Of a stretch of DNA of 64,000 nucleotides, positions 16,068-24,679 are shown piece by piece. Numbering within the stretch: position 1 is the first letter of the stretch; each line of letters begins with the position of its first letter. The notes under the pieces were generated by a model. That model saw nothing but the letters and a program-made list of their open reading frames with translations, was not told the origin of the DNA and made no database searches. Where the stretch lies: NCBI GenBank assembly GCA_023417475.1, contig JAEZFP010000055.1, positions 62,001 through 126,000 of the forward strand, given 5' to 3'. The stretch is from Bacillota bacterium. GTDB lineage: Bacteria > Bacillota > UBA4882 > UBA8346. The position numbers and the translations under genes were made by a program.

Positions 16068-17115
16068 TATCAATAAGCGGTTTGGCAGTTTCACCGCGTT
16101 ACAAAATATCAATCTGGAGATTCCCACCGGAGAACTGGTGGCTTTGCTTGGTCCCTCCGGTTCCGGCAAAACGACGTTGCTGCGGATCATCGCCGGTTTG
16201 GAAGCGCCGGATGACGGAGCGCTCTTTTTTCAAGGCGAAGATACGACCGGACGAAAGGTTCAAGATCGCCAAGTGGGATTTGTTTTCCAACATTATGCGT
16301 TGTTCCGTCACATGACCGTTTTCGAAAACATCGCGTTTGGATTGCGGGTCCGACCGGCCCGGACCCGGCCGTCGGAGGCGGAGATTCGCGCGAAGGTCGA
16401 TCAGCTGTTGCAACTGGTTAAAATGGAGTCCCTCGGCAAACGTTACCCTTCCCAGCTCTCCGGGGGGCAGCGGCAACGGATCGCCTTGGCGCGGGCTTTG
16501 GCAGTGGAGCCAAAGCTGTTGTTGCTGGATGAACCCTTCGGCGCGTTGGACGCCAAGGTCCGGAAGGAATTACGCCGCTGGATCCGCCAACTGCATGACG
16601 AGATCCATATCACCAGCATTTTCGTGACCCACGATCAGGACGAAGCCTTGGAAGTGGCCGATCGGGTGGTTGTGATGAACCAAGGCCGGATCGAACAGGT
16701 GGGAACCCCGGAGCAGGTTTACGACCAACCGGCTAACTCGTTCGTCTATCAGTTTTTGGGCAGTGTCAATCTGTTCCACGGCCGTTGGGAAGGAGGGCGC
16801 GTCCGGGTTGGCGACCGTCAGGACGTTTCGGCGGGGGTGGCGGGTCCAAACCGGACGGCCATCGCTTATGCCCGGCCCCATGAATTGGCGATCGTACGGG
16901 TTGCGGACGATGGTGAATCCATCAACGCCAGCGTCGCTTATATCCGGTCGATTGGTCCGGTGGTCCGGGTGGAGTTGAAACGGACCGATACCGGGGAGGT
17001 GATCGATGCCGAACTGACCAAGGAACGTTTTGCCGAACTGCAGTTGCGCCTTGGAGAGCAGGTATTCGTCGGATTAAAGAATTTAAAAGTTTTCGCGGAA
17101 GATTATTCGATTTAA
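16048..17115 (+). CDS. cysA: sulfate ABC transporter ATP-binding protein
   Basis: 355 residues. Walker A GPSGSGKTT (about 34-42), Q-loop FVFQHYALF, signature LSGGQRQRIALARAL, Walker B LLLLDEPFGALD and the switch His in FVTHDQDEA are all intact. The C-terminal about 110 residues form a TOBE-like regulatory domain. It powers sulfate import with CysT and CysW. ATG start overlaps cysW. Confidence 0.96.
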   Translation: MSILIRDINKRFGSFTALQNINLEIPTGELVALLGPSGSGKTTLLRIIAGLEAPDDGALFFQGEDTTGRKVQDRQVGFVFQHYALFRHMTVFENIAFGLRVRPARTRPSEAEIRAKVDQLLQLVKMESLGKRYPSQLSGGQRQRIALARALAVEPKLLLLDEPFGALDAKVRKELRRWIRQLHDEIHITSIFVTHDQDEALEVADRVVVMNQGRIEQVGTPEQVYDQPANSFVYQFLGSVNLFHGRWEGGRVRVGDRQDVSAGVAGPNRTAIAYARPHELAIVRVADDGESINASVAYIRSIGPVVRVELKRTDTGEVIDAELTKERFAELQLRLGEQVFVGLKNLKVFAEDYSI

Positions 17116-17162
17116 ACCCAGGATAACTCCCAAGGAATGAGACAACAAAGGAAGGTGCAAAC

Positions 17163-17408
17163 ATGAATGTGACAATCAATGGCAAACAGGAAGAGATCCC
17201 GTTAACCCGTCCAACCGTGACCGAACTGCTGACCCAACAAAAGGTGGAAATGCCGGAGATGGTATCGGTCGAACTCAACGGAGCGATCCTGCGGCGGACC
17301 GATTACGATACGACCATCGTGAATGAACAGGATCAGCTGGAGTTTTTATATTTTATGGGCGGCGGTCGGATTCCAACCCAACCAACGGAGCGGCGCCATG
17401 TCAAATAA
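17163..17408 (+). CDS. ThiS-like sulfur carrier with a C-terminal tail after Gly-Gly (HcyS type)
   Basis: 81 residues of beta-grasp, ubiquitin-like fold. The sequence ends in FLYFMGGG (glycines 66-68), where ThiS proteins normally stop, but continues for 13 more residues, RIPTQPTERRHVK. A carrier needs a free Gly-Gly end for adenylation and thiocarboxylation, so the tail must be removed; a JAMM protease gene lies three genes downstream. In Wolinella, HcyS is processed in the same way by HcyD to feed homocysteine synthesis through MetY. The 3' end overlaps metY by 11 bases. Start ATG with GGAAGGTG. Confidence 0.85.
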   Translation: MNVTINGKQEEIPLTRPTVTELLTQQKVEMPEMVSVELNGAILRRTDYDTTIVNEQDQLEFLYFMGGGRIPTQPTERRHVK

Positions 17409-18651
17409 TTGGGACTTTGCCACCAAATCGATTCATAGCGGTTTCAACCAAGACGAAACGACCGGAGCGACGTCACTGCCGATTTACGAGTCGGCCGCCT
17501 TCGCCTTTGCCAGCGCCGAGGACCTGGAAGCGGCCTTTGTGGGCCGGAAATTCGGCCATATTTATTCGCGGATCACCAATCCCACGGTGACAGCCTTGGA
17601 GAAACGGCTTAACGCGCTGGAGAACGGCATCGGCGCGATCGCCACCGCCTCGGGCATGGCGGCCATCGCCACGGTGGTCAACACGTTGACCAAGGCCGGC
17701 GACGAAATCGTCTCCAGCCAAAGTCTGTTTGGCGGGACGTATTCTTTATTTAACGATGTTTTAAAAAATTTGGGCGTGTCCGCCGTTTACGTGGAAAACA
17801 CCGATCCCGAGGCGTACCGCCGGGCAATCAACGGCAAAACCCGGCTGCTGTATCTGGAGACCATCGGCAATCCCAAACTGGATATTCCCAACATTCAAGC
17901 CATTGCGGACATCGCCAAAAGCCACGGACTCCCGTTGGTGGTCGATGGAACGTTAACTACGCCCTATCTGTTTGCGGCGAAACGCTTCGGGGTGGCTGTC
18001 GTTATCCATTCAACCTCCAAATATATCTCCGGCAGCGGCCATACGATCGGCGGCGTCCTGGTGGACCTGGGCAATTTCGATTGGCAAAACTGCCTGTCGC
18101 CCGAGGTGAAGGCCTATGCCCGGCAAGCCGGCGAATACGCCTTTATCGCCCGGGCGCGGAAACAGATCCTGCAAAATACCGGCAGCTGTTTATCGCCCTT
18201 CAACGCCTATCTGCAAAATCTGGGCTTGGAGACTTTGGGCTTGCGAATGAACCAACACTGCCAAAACGCCTTGCAGTTAGCCCAATTTCTGCAAAGGCAT
18301 CCGTTGGTGCGGGCGGTCAATTATCCGGGTCTGCCGGAACATCCCCAACATCGGTTGGCCCAGGAACAGTTCAACGGCAAGTTCGGCGCCATTGTCACCG
18401 TGCGGCTGGGAACCAAAGAACGCAGTTATCAGTTGGTTAACCGCTTGAAACTGGTCAAACGGATGACCAACTTAGGCGATGCCAAAACCTTAATCATTCA
18501 CCCGGCCTCGACGATTTTTTGCACCAATACCGCTGCCGAGCAGGAAGCGGCGGGCGTCTACCCCGACCTGCTCCGGATCTCGGTGGGAATTGAGAATCTT
18601 ACCGATCTGATCAACGACTTTGCGCAAGCATTAGCGGAGGAATCAAAATGA
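17398..18651 (+). CDS. metY: O-acetylhomoserine sulfhydrylase (MetY), second copy
   Basis: 417 residues, PLP-dependent Cys/Met-metabolism family. PLP lysine is K208 in IHSTSKYISGSGH; RITNPT at 58-63 and ASGMAA at 84-89 are conserved. The usual DNTFATPY motif reads DGTLTTPY, a change from the first copy. ATG 17398 has CGGAG upstream and overlaps the carrier gene. Encoded next to a ThiS-like carrier and ThiF-like enzyme, it probably makes homocysteine with the carrier thiocarboxylate as sulfur donor, as described for Wolinella MetY. Only moderate similarity to the copy at 9911. Confidence 0.92.
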   Translation: MSNNWDFATKSIHSGFNQDETTGATSLPIYESAAFAFASAEDLEAAFVGRKFGHIYSRITNPTVTALEKRLNALENGIGAIATASGMAAIATVVNTLTKAGDEIVSSQSLFGGTYSLFNDVLKNLGVSAVYVENTDPEAYRRAINGKTRLLYLETIGNPKLDIPNIQAIADIAKSHGLPLVVDGTLTTPYLFAAKRFGVAVVIHSTSKYISGSGHTIGGVLVDLGNFDWQNCLSPEVKAYARQAGEYAFIARARKQILQNTGSCLSPFNAYLQNLGLETLGLRMNQHCQNALQLAQFLQRHPLVRAVNYPGLPEHPQHRLAQEQFNGKFGAIVTVRLGTKERSYQLVNRLKLVKRMTNLGDAKTLIIHPASTIFCTNTAAEQEAAGVYPDLLRISVGIENLTDLINDFAQALAEESK

Positions 18652-19463
18652 GCTTAACCGAGAGTCAGATTGAACGTTACAGCCGGCATATCATCCTGAA
18701 GGATGTCGGCGGCGTCGGCCAACAGAAGATTCTCGACGCCAAAGTGCTAATAATCGGGGCCGGTGGTTTAGGCGCTCCGGCAGCCCTCTATCTGGCGGCG
18801 GCCGGGGTCGGCACCATCGGACTGGTGGATGGCGATACGGTGGATTTATCCAATTTGCAACGCCAGATCATCCATTTCACGGCCGATGTCAACCGCCCCA
18901 AAGTGGAATCGGCCCGGAACAAACTGGAGGCGATCAATCCTGATGTCAAGGTTAAAACCTATCCAACCAGAGTGTTTGCCGACAATATCAACGAAATAAT
19001 CGCCGAGTATGACTTCATTATCGACGGCACCGACAATTTCCCGGCCAAATTTTTAATTAACGACGCCTGTGTCCTGCTGGGCAAGCCCTTTTCCCATGGC
19101 GGGATTTTGCGTTTTAACGGGCAGACCATGACCTATGTTCCCGGACACACCTGTTATCGCTGCGTTTTCAATTCTCCGCCGCCCAAAGGGGCGGTTCCGA
19201 CCTGCAGTGAAGCCGGGATCCTGGGTGCGGTCGCCGGGATGTTGGGGACGATCCAAGCGGCCGAGGTTTTGCGTTACATTTTAGGCAAAGGCAAACTGCT
19301 CACCGACCGCTTGCTCACCTTCAACGCTTTTGATATGGAGTTCCGGACGGTGCCGCTCCGTCATAATCCGGACTGTCCGGTCTGCGGCGACCACCCGACC
19401 ATCACTGAATTGGTCGATTATGAGCAGCCCGTCTGCGATTTGCGAGGGAATCGCCATGTTTAA
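18648..19463 (+). CDS. ThiF/MoeB/HesA-type carrier-protein adenylyltransferase (HcyF type)
   Basis: 271 residues. The nucleotide-binding motif GAGGLGAPAALYLAAAG and the following DGDTVDLSNLQRQ are diagnostic for E1-like ThiF/MoeB enzymes, which adenylate the C-terminal glycine of a ubiquitin-like carrier. Zinc cysteines are seen as CYRC and CPVC. No rhodanese domain is attached. The start overlaps the metY stop by 4 bases (ATGA). Expected partner is the ThiS-like carrier at 17163; a MoeB or ThiF role in cofactor synthesis is less likely from context. Confidence 0.92.
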   Translation: MSLTESQIERYSRHIILKDVGGVGQQKILDAKVLIIGAGGLGAPAALYLAAAGVGTIGLVDGDTVDLSNLQRQIIHFTADVNRPKVESARNKLEAINPDVKVKTYPTRVFADNINEIIAEYDFIIDGTDNFPAKFLINDACVLLGKPFSHGGILRFNGQTMTYVPGHTCYRCVFNSPPPKGAVPTCSEAGILGAVAGMLGTIQAAEVLRYILGKGKLLTDRLLTFNAFDMEFRTVPLRHNPDCPVCGDHPTITELVDYEQPVCDLRGNRHV

Positions 19464-19872
19464 AATACCGGAGACGCTGAAACAACGGATGATCGCCCAA
19501 TCACAACGGGAGTTACCCAACGAAGCCTGCGGTTATCTGGCCGGAACGGAGCAGGTTGCTTTGGAGATCATTCCAATGACCAATGCCGACGCCAGCCCGG
19601 AGCATTTTTCGTTCCTGCCCGAGGAGCAGTTCCGGGCGGTTAAAACCGCTCGGGCCAAGGGGCTGCGATTGAATGCGGTCTATCATAGCCATCCGGCCTC
19701 GCCGGCCCGGTTGTCCGCCGAGGATTTGCGGTTGGCGAACGACCCCGAGGTGGTTTATATCATCGTTTCATTGGCGGAATCGGAACCGGCGGTGAAGGGA
19801 TTCCGGGTAAATGCCAAAACCCCCGTTGAAGTTCCGCTACAATTTATCGAAGGAGTGACAACAAGAACATGA
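19456..19872 (+). CDS. JAMM/MPN metalloprotease (HcyD type)
   Basis: 138 residues with the complete JAMM zinc site: E23, H77-S-H79, then ten residues to D90, with S87 in between. It starts MFKIPETLKQRM at ATG 19456 after GCGAGGGA; a longer frame from 19330 runs inside the previous gene. Bacterial JAMM proteins of this size remove residues after the Gly-Gly of ubiquitin-like sulfur carriers. Here the obvious target is the 13-residue tail of the carrier at 17163. It overlaps both neighbours slightly, so the genes are translationally coupled. Confidence 0.9.
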   Translation: MFKIPETLKQRMIAQSQRELPNEACGYLAGTEQVALEIIPMTNADASPEHFSFLPEEQFRAVKTARAKGLRLNAVYHSHPASPARLSAEDLRLANDPEVVYIIVSLAESEPAVKGFRVNAKTPVEVPLQFIEGVTTRT

Positions 19873-20732
19873 GTACCCCCGAATTTGATCTGGTTGCGTT
19901 AAAGAAAGTCGGGATGATCCAGCAAAAACAGAAGGAGTATTTCGCCCTGCGGCTCCACACCGTCGGCGGGGATTTCACCGCCGCGCAGCTGCAGAAGGTG
20001 GCTGAGGTTGCCGCCCGCTTCGGGCGGGGGGAGATTCATCTTTCGACCCGGCAAGGCATTGAGATTCATTTTGTCCATTATTCCAAACTGGAAGAGGCCC
20101 GGTTGGAACTGGAACAGGCCGGAATTGCCATGGGCGCTTGCGGCCCGCGGATCCGGATCGTGGTCGCCTGCCCCGGCAACTCCACTTGCCGCTGGGGGAT
20201 TGTGGATACCAAAAAAGTGGCGCATGATCTGGATGCGAAATATTTCCGCCAAGACACGCCCCATAAATTCAAGATGGGGGTAACCGGCTGTCCCCACAAC
20301 TGCGCCAAAGCGACCGAGAACGATCTTGGCGTCATGGGAGGCATCTTACCGGCCTGGCAAGCATCGGACTGTATTCATTGCGATCTTTGTGTCAACAGTT
20401 GCCCGACCGGGGCGATTTATCAGGAGAAAAACGAGTACCGCTTGGATGAATCCAAGTGTATCTATTGCAGCATCTGCACCTCCAACTGCCCGGTCGATTC
20501 CTGGGTCGCCGCTAAAAAGGGCTACATCGTTTGGATCGGCGGGACCATGGGCAAGCTTCCGCGCCTGGCGACCAAACTCCGGACCTTGGTGGCGACCGAG
20601 ACGGAGTTATATGCGGTGGTTGAGAAGATTGTCGCCTATTACCGGGAGCATGGCCGGAAACGGGAGCGTTTCGGACATATGATCGACCGGATTGGCGTGG
20701 AGAAAGTAAAGGAGGAATTGAACCGTGAGTGA
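19869..20732 (+). CDS. siroheme-dependent sulfite reductase with ferredoxin domain
   Basis: 287 residues. After a ferredoxin-like half-domain (STRQGIEI near 59-66), the siroheme/4Fe-4S ligands are C101-x5-C107 and C141-x3-C145 in CPGNSTCRWG and TGCPHNCAKA. A two-cluster ferredoxin insert follows, with CIHCDLCVNSCP (C168-C178) and CIYCSICTSNCP. The size and layout resemble AsrC-type or small assimilatory sulfite reductases rather than the 550-residue CysI. It should reduce sulfite to sulfide using ferredoxin electrons in the cytoplasm. Siroheme genes are at 30.5-34.5 kb. ATGA overlap with the JAMM gene. Confidence 0.9.
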   Translation: MSTPEFDLVALKKVGMIQQKQKEYFALRLHTVGGDFTAAQLQKVAEVAARFGRGEIHLSTRQGIEIHFVHYSKLEEARLELEQAGIAMGACGPRIRIVVACPGNSTCRWGIVDTKKVAHDLDAKYFRQDTPHKFKMGVTGCPHNCAKATENDLGVMGGILPAWQASDCIHCDLCVNSCPTGAIYQEKNEYRLDESKCIYCSICTSNCPVDSWVAAKKGYIVWIGGTMGKLPRLATKLRTLVATETELYAVVEKIVAYYREHGRKRERFGHMIDRIGVEKVKEELNRE

Positions 20733-20961
20733 CGCGATAAAGAAAAGTATTGACCTGCACGGAGTGGTCTGCCCGCTGAATTTTGTCAAGACCAAACTCG
20801 CGTTGGAGGAGTTGAACCCCGGCGAACGGTTGGAAGTGGTGCTTGACGAAGGGGACGCCATGCTGAATGTCCCTCGCAGTCTCAAAGAGGAAGGGCATAA
20901 AGTGGTCAAGGTGACCCCGGCCGGTGAAGTCTACCGGATTGTGGTTGAAAAAGGAGTATAG
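20725..20961 (+). CDS. TusA-family sulfur carrier protein
   Basis: 78 residues, whole-length TusA fold. The persulfide cysteine is in HGVVCPLNFVKTKLALEEL, where the family CPxP motif reads CPLN, a variant seen in other sulfur-operon homologues. GTG start with AAGGAGG upstream, overlapping the sulfite reductase gene by 8 bases. Its position between sulfite reductase and APS reductase suggests it accepts or delivers reduced sulfur, perhaps to the ThiS-like carrier. Confidence 0.88.
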   Translation: MSDAIKKSIDLHGVVCPLNFVKTKLALEELNPGERLEVVLDEGDAMLNVPRSLKEEGHKVVKVTPAGEVYRIVVEKGV

Positions 20962-21060
20962 CGTGCTCAGCTTAGAATGATGGAAAATATGGCGCTGAAA
21001 TTTCCGCCGGAAAGGTTGGCGCGACCTATCGAGCTGACTCCGCAAAGGAGAGGTTGCAAA

Positions 21061-21792
21061 ATGACGAAACTTGTTCCGCAACTACGTTCCCAGTATGGAA
21101 CTTCCCCCGTCCCGCGAATCATTGAAAACTTGGTCAAGGAGTTTGGCGATCGGATCGCCCTCGCTTCCAGCCTGGGAGCGGAAGACCAGGTTCTAACCGA
21201 CCTGCTGCTGAAAGCCAACCCGCAAGCCCGCATTTTTGTGCTGGACACAGGCCGGCTGCCTCAAGAGACTTATGCCACCATCAGCGCCACCATGTCTCAT
21301 TATCAATTTCATTATGAGATTTATTGTCCTGACGCCGCCGCTCTGGAGCAGCTGCAACGGGAGTTCGGTCCCGATCTGTTTTATGAAAGCGTCGCGTTGC
21401 GCCAACATTGTTGCCGGATACGGAAGCTTGAACCGTTACAACGGGTGTTGCAAACAGTCGACCTCTGGATTACCGGTCTCCGCCGCGAACAGGGGGTTAC
21501 CCGTGTGGATACGGAAGTGTTCGAGTGGGACGAAACCAATCAACTGATCAAGGTCAACCCCTTGGCAGACTGGACGACCGAACAGGTCTGGCAATATCTC
21601 AAAGCGAACGGGGTCCCATACAACGCGTTACATGACCAAGGGTATCCCAGCATCGGTTGCGCGCCGTGCACGCGGGCGGTGCAACCGGGTGAGGATTTAC
21701 GAGCCGGACGCTGGTGGTGGGAGACTCCGGAACATAAGGAATGCGGGTTGCATTTCCGCGATGGCAAACGAATCAGGGCGAGGCAAACATGA
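21061..21792 (+). CDS. cysH: adenylylsulfate (APS) reductase, CysH family
   Basis: 243 residues. SSLGAEDQVLTDLL is the PP-motif region of the adenosine-phosphosulfate reductases. Cysteine pairs C117-C118 (RQHCCRIRKLEPL) and C200/C203 (IGCAPCTRAV) bind a 4Fe-4S cluster, marking an APS rather than PAPS reductase; the C-terminal ECGLH carries the catalytic C228. It turns APS into sulfite and AMP with thioredoxin. ATG 21061 follows AAAGGAGAGG; a frame from 20977 lacks a ribosome site. Stop overlaps cysD. Confidence 0.95.
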   Translation: MTKLVPQLRSQYGTSPVPRIIENLVKEFGDRIALASSLGAEDQVLTDLLLKANPQARIFVLDTGRLPQETYATISATMSHYQFHYEIYCPDAAALEQLQREFGPDLFYESVALRQHCCRIRKLEPLQRVLQTVDLWITGLRREQGVTRVDTEVFEWDETNQLIKVNPLADWTTEQVWQYLKANGVPYNALHDQGYPSIGCAPCTRAVQPGEDLRAGRWWWETPEHKECGLHFRDGKRIRARQT

Positions 21793-22670
21793 ATCAATTA
21801 GCGAAACTGGAGAACCAAAGTATCTTTATCTTGCGCGAAGCGTATCGCGAATTTAAAAGCCTCTGCATGTTGTGGTCGATCGGCAAGGATAGCACGGTCT
21901 TGTTATGGCTGGCCCGAAAGGCTTTTTTCGGCCATGTGCCGTTTCCCTTGGTCCATATCGACACCGCCTATAAGATTCCCGAAATGATAACCTATCGTGA
22001 CAAACTGGCGGCGGAGTGGCGGTTGCAGATGATCGTCGGCCAGAACCGGCCGGCCTTGGAACGGCAGGAGACCTACCCTGATGGCAACACCGACCGGATC
22101 AACTGTTGCAAAAATCTGAAAAGCGAGGCGTTGAAACGGACCCTCTCCGGTGAATGGCCCCGTTACCGGTTTAACCATCAACTGCAACGTTACGAGGTGG
22201 ATACGAAGGTTGAGCCGTATACCGGCGTCATTGTCGGCGTCCGTGCCGATGAAGAGGGCAGTCGTTCCAAGGAACGTTATTTTTCGCCCCGCGACCAACA
22301 GAACGAATGGGATGTGGGCGATCAGCCCCCGGAACTGTGGAATCAGTTTAAGACGGATTTCGCGCCAGGCACCCACCTGCGGATCCATCCATTGCTCGAT
22401 TGGACCGAGTTAAATATCTGGGAGTACATTGAGCAGGAAGCGATCCCCATCACTTCGCTTTACTTTGATCAGGGGACTGGGAAACGCTATCGCTCTTTGG
22501 GGTGTTATCCGTGCACCAAACCGGTTGATTCCACCGCGCGTAGCGTCGGGGAAGTCATCGTCGAACTGCGCAGTGGCAAATTCGCCAACATTGCCGAACG
22601 GTCCGGCCGCGAGCAGGATAAAGAAGACGGCGGCAGCTTGGAAACCTTGAGACGGGATGGATATATGTGA
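21789..22670 (+). CDS. cysD: sulfate adenylyltransferase subunit CysD
   Basis: 293 residues, standard length. The PP-loop is seen in LWSIGKDSTVLLWLARKAFFG, and VDTAYKIPEM-like HIDTAYKIPEM, INCCKNLKSEAL, RADEEGSRSKER and CYPCTKPVDS are family landmarks. It forms APS from ATP and sulfate with CysN. ATGA overlap with cysH and one-base overlap with cysN show tight coupling. Confidence 0.96.
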   Translation: MNQLAKLENQSIFILREAYREFKSLCMLWSIGKDSTVLLWLARKAFFGHVPFPLVHIDTAYKIPEMITYRDKLAAEWRLQMIVGQNRPALERQETYPDGNTDRINCCKNLKSEALKRTLSGEWPRYRFNHQLQRYEVDTKVEPYTGVIVGVRADEEGSRSKERYFSPRDQQNEWDVGDQPPELWNQFKTDFAPGTHLRIHPLLDWTELNIWEYIEQEAIPITSLYFDQGTGKRYRSLGCYPCTKPVDSTARSVGEVIVELRSGKFANIAERSGREQDKEDGGSLETLRRDGYM

Positions 22671-24469
22671 TGGATACGAAACGCGAGCAAATGAATATTG
22701 TCATCGTAGGCCACGTCGACCATGGCAAAAGCACGGTCATCGGCCGGCTGCTGGCGGATACCGGTTCGTTGCCCGAGGGAAAGCTGGAGCAGGTGCAATT
22801 GAACTGCCGTCGGAACGCCAAACCGTTCGAATACGCTTTTCTGTTGGATGCGTTAAAGGATGAGCAGGCGCAAGGGATAACCATCGACACTGCCCGTTGC
22901 TTTTTTAACACCGCCAAGCGGCATTATATTATCATCGACGCGCCCGGGCACATTGAGTTTCTCAAAAACATGATCACCGGCGCGGCGCGGGCTGAAGCCG
23001 CTTTGCTGGTCATCGACGCCAAGGAGGGAATCCGCGAGAACTCGCGGCGGCACGGATTTATGTTGTCGATGTTGGGAGTGCGGCAGATCGTCGTCCTGGT
23101 GAACAAGATGGACTTGGTCCGTTATGATGAAACGGTCTATCAGCAATTGGTCGAAGAGTTTAATGAGTTTCTGGCCAAGGTTGGCGTCAAACCAACGGCG
23201 TATGTGCCAATTTCGGCGCGGGAGGGCGATAATCTGGCGTTGCACTCGACGAAACTGCCGTGGTATCATGGTCCCAATGTTCTGGAATTAATCGATACGT
23301 TGACCAAAGAGAAAGACCGTCATGACCAACCGTTCCGGATGCCGGTCCAGGATATTTATAAATTTACCGAAGCGCAGGACGACCGGAGGATTTTTGCCGG
23401 AACCGTCGAGACCGGTAATGTCCAAGTAGGGGCGGAAGTGATCTTTTTACCGTCGGGCAAACGCTCCACTGTCGCCAGTATTGAAGGATTTAACCAACCG
23501 GTCCGGACCGAAGTCGGAGCGGGTTATGCCACCGGAATCACCGTCAGTACTCAAATTTATGTTAAACCCGGCGAGATCATGTGTCGCGCCGATGAACCGT
23601 TGCCGTATGCCGGGGCTGCGTTTCGGGCAAACCTCTTTTGGATGGGAAAACACCCGTTTGTGCCGGGGAAAAAGTACAAACTGAAGCTGGCCACCGGCCG
23701 GGCCACCGTCTATCTGGAGCGAATTGTACGGGTTTTAAACTCCTCCGACTTGACCAGCGAGTCCGCTGCCGACCGGGTGGAACGGCATGAAGTGGCCGAA
23801 TGTATCATCAAAACCGTCAAACCGTTAGCCTTCGATTTGTCGCAATCCTTGGCGGCTACAGGTCGGTTTGTCATAGTCGACCATTATGAGATTGCCGGGG
23901 GCGGGATCATTACCGAAAATATCAGCGGCGCGGAAAAGCTTGCCGACCGTCAGTTGGCGCAACGCGAATTTGTCTGGGAGCAGACGGCGGTCTCCACCGG
24001 CGAACGGGAAGCGCGTTATCACCAAAAACCGAAGTTTATCGTGATCACCGGTAGTGATCATGTTTTACAACGGCAGATTGCGAAGACATTGGAAGTTGAT
24101 TTGTTTCAGGCGGGGTACAGTGTCTACTATTTGGGAATGGGTAATTTGTTGAGCGGTTTAAGTTCGGATCTCACCAATTCCAATGATGACCGGGATGAAC
24201 AAATCCGCCGTTTGGGAGAACTGGCGCATCTTTTCACCGATGCCGGCCAGATTTTGATTGCCGACATTGCCGAACTGGATGATGATGAGAGTCAGATCCT
24301 ACTGACCCTCAACCAACCCAATGAGATCCTTTTCTTTGAATTAAACCGGCGGGAATTGGCCGAACGGCCCGGCGTAATCACGATTCAAAACGCCGCTGCA
24401 ACTGAAATTGTGCGCGCAATGAAACAAACATTGCTGAATCAGGCCATTTTAAACGATTACAGCATCTGA
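22670..24469 (+). CDS. cysN: CysN sulfate adenylyltransferase GTPase with a degenerate APS kinase-like domain
   Basis: 599 residues. Residues 1-430 are a CysN elongation-factor-like GTPase with GHVDHGKST, DAPGHIEF and NKMD motifs, followed by beta-barrel domains. Residues about 440-599 align by eye with the CysC (APS kinase) half of CysNC fusions: AKTLEVDLFQAGYSVYYLG, then DDRDEQIRRLGELAHLFTDAGQI. The kinase P-loop GLSGSGKST is replaced by GSDHVLQRQ and the DGDN motif by LGMGN, so kinase activity is not expected. That fits the APS reductase in the same operon, which needs no PAPS. ATG 22670 is used; a GTG at 22667 is also possible. Confidence 0.92.
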   Translation: MDTKREQMNIVIVGHVDHGKSTVIGRLLADTGSLPEGKLEQVQLNCRRNAKPFEYAFLLDALKDEQAQGITIDTARCFFNTAKRHYIIIDAPGHIEFLKNMITGAARAEAALLVIDAKEGIRENSRRHGFMLSMLGVRQIVVLVNKMDLVRYDETVYQQLVEEFNEFLAKVGVKPTAYVPISAREGDNLALHSTKLPWYHGPNVLELIDTLTKEKDRHDQPFRMPVQDIYKFTEAQDDRRIFAGTVETGNVQVGAEVIFLPSGKRSTVASIEGFNQPVRTEVGAGYATGITVSTQIYVKPGEIMCRADEPLPYAGAAFRANLFWMGKHPFVPGKKYKLKLATGRATVYLERIVRVLNSSDLTSESAADRVERHEVAECIIKTVKPLAFDLSQSLAATGRFVIVDHYEIAGGGIITENISGAEKLADRQLAQREFVWEQTAVSTGEREARYHQKPKFIVITGSDHVLQRQIAKTLEVDLFQAGYSVYYLGMGNLLSGLSSDLTNSNDDRDEQIRRLGELAHLFTDAGQILIADIAELDDDESQILLTLNQPNEILFFELNRRELAERPGVITIQNAAATEIVRAMKQTLLNQAILNDYSI

Positions 24470-24493
24470 TAAATATTGGGAGGGATGCCTGCA

Positions 24494-24661
24494 ATGCGTG
24501 ATCCGGCGCTGCCAATCAAAACCGCTTCCTGTATTTCCGAGCGAGATTTGCAAGAGTTAGCCGAGCTGTTGGGGGGAATTTCTTACGGGTCGGTGACGGT
24601 GGTTATTCAAAACGGCAAGATTGTTCAGATTGAGAAAAGTGAAAAATTGCGGTTGAAATAA
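24494..24661 (+). CDS. DUF2292/YezD-like small protein, copy 1
   Basis: 55 residues. The family core is LGGISYGSVTVVIQNGKIVQIEKSEKLRL. ATG 24494 has GGGAGGG nine bases upstream; in-frame starts at 24476 and 24485 overlap that site. It ends the sulfate operon. Two relatives, at 34657 and 34876, follow the siroheme genes. Function is unknown; the short two-strand pattern VTVVIQNGKIVQIE suggests a small beta protein. The association with sulfur genes recurs three times in this window. Confidence 0.85.
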   Translation: MRDPALPIKTASCISERDLQELAELLGGISYGSVTVVIQNGKIVQIEKSEKLRLK

Positions 24662-24679
24662 ACGAGACCAATCTATTTA

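Noticed and set aside
22670..24469. Active bifunctional CysNC making PAPS
   Set aside because: The kinase P-loop and DGDN motif are missing, and the reductase in the operon has the two cysteine pairs of APS reductases.
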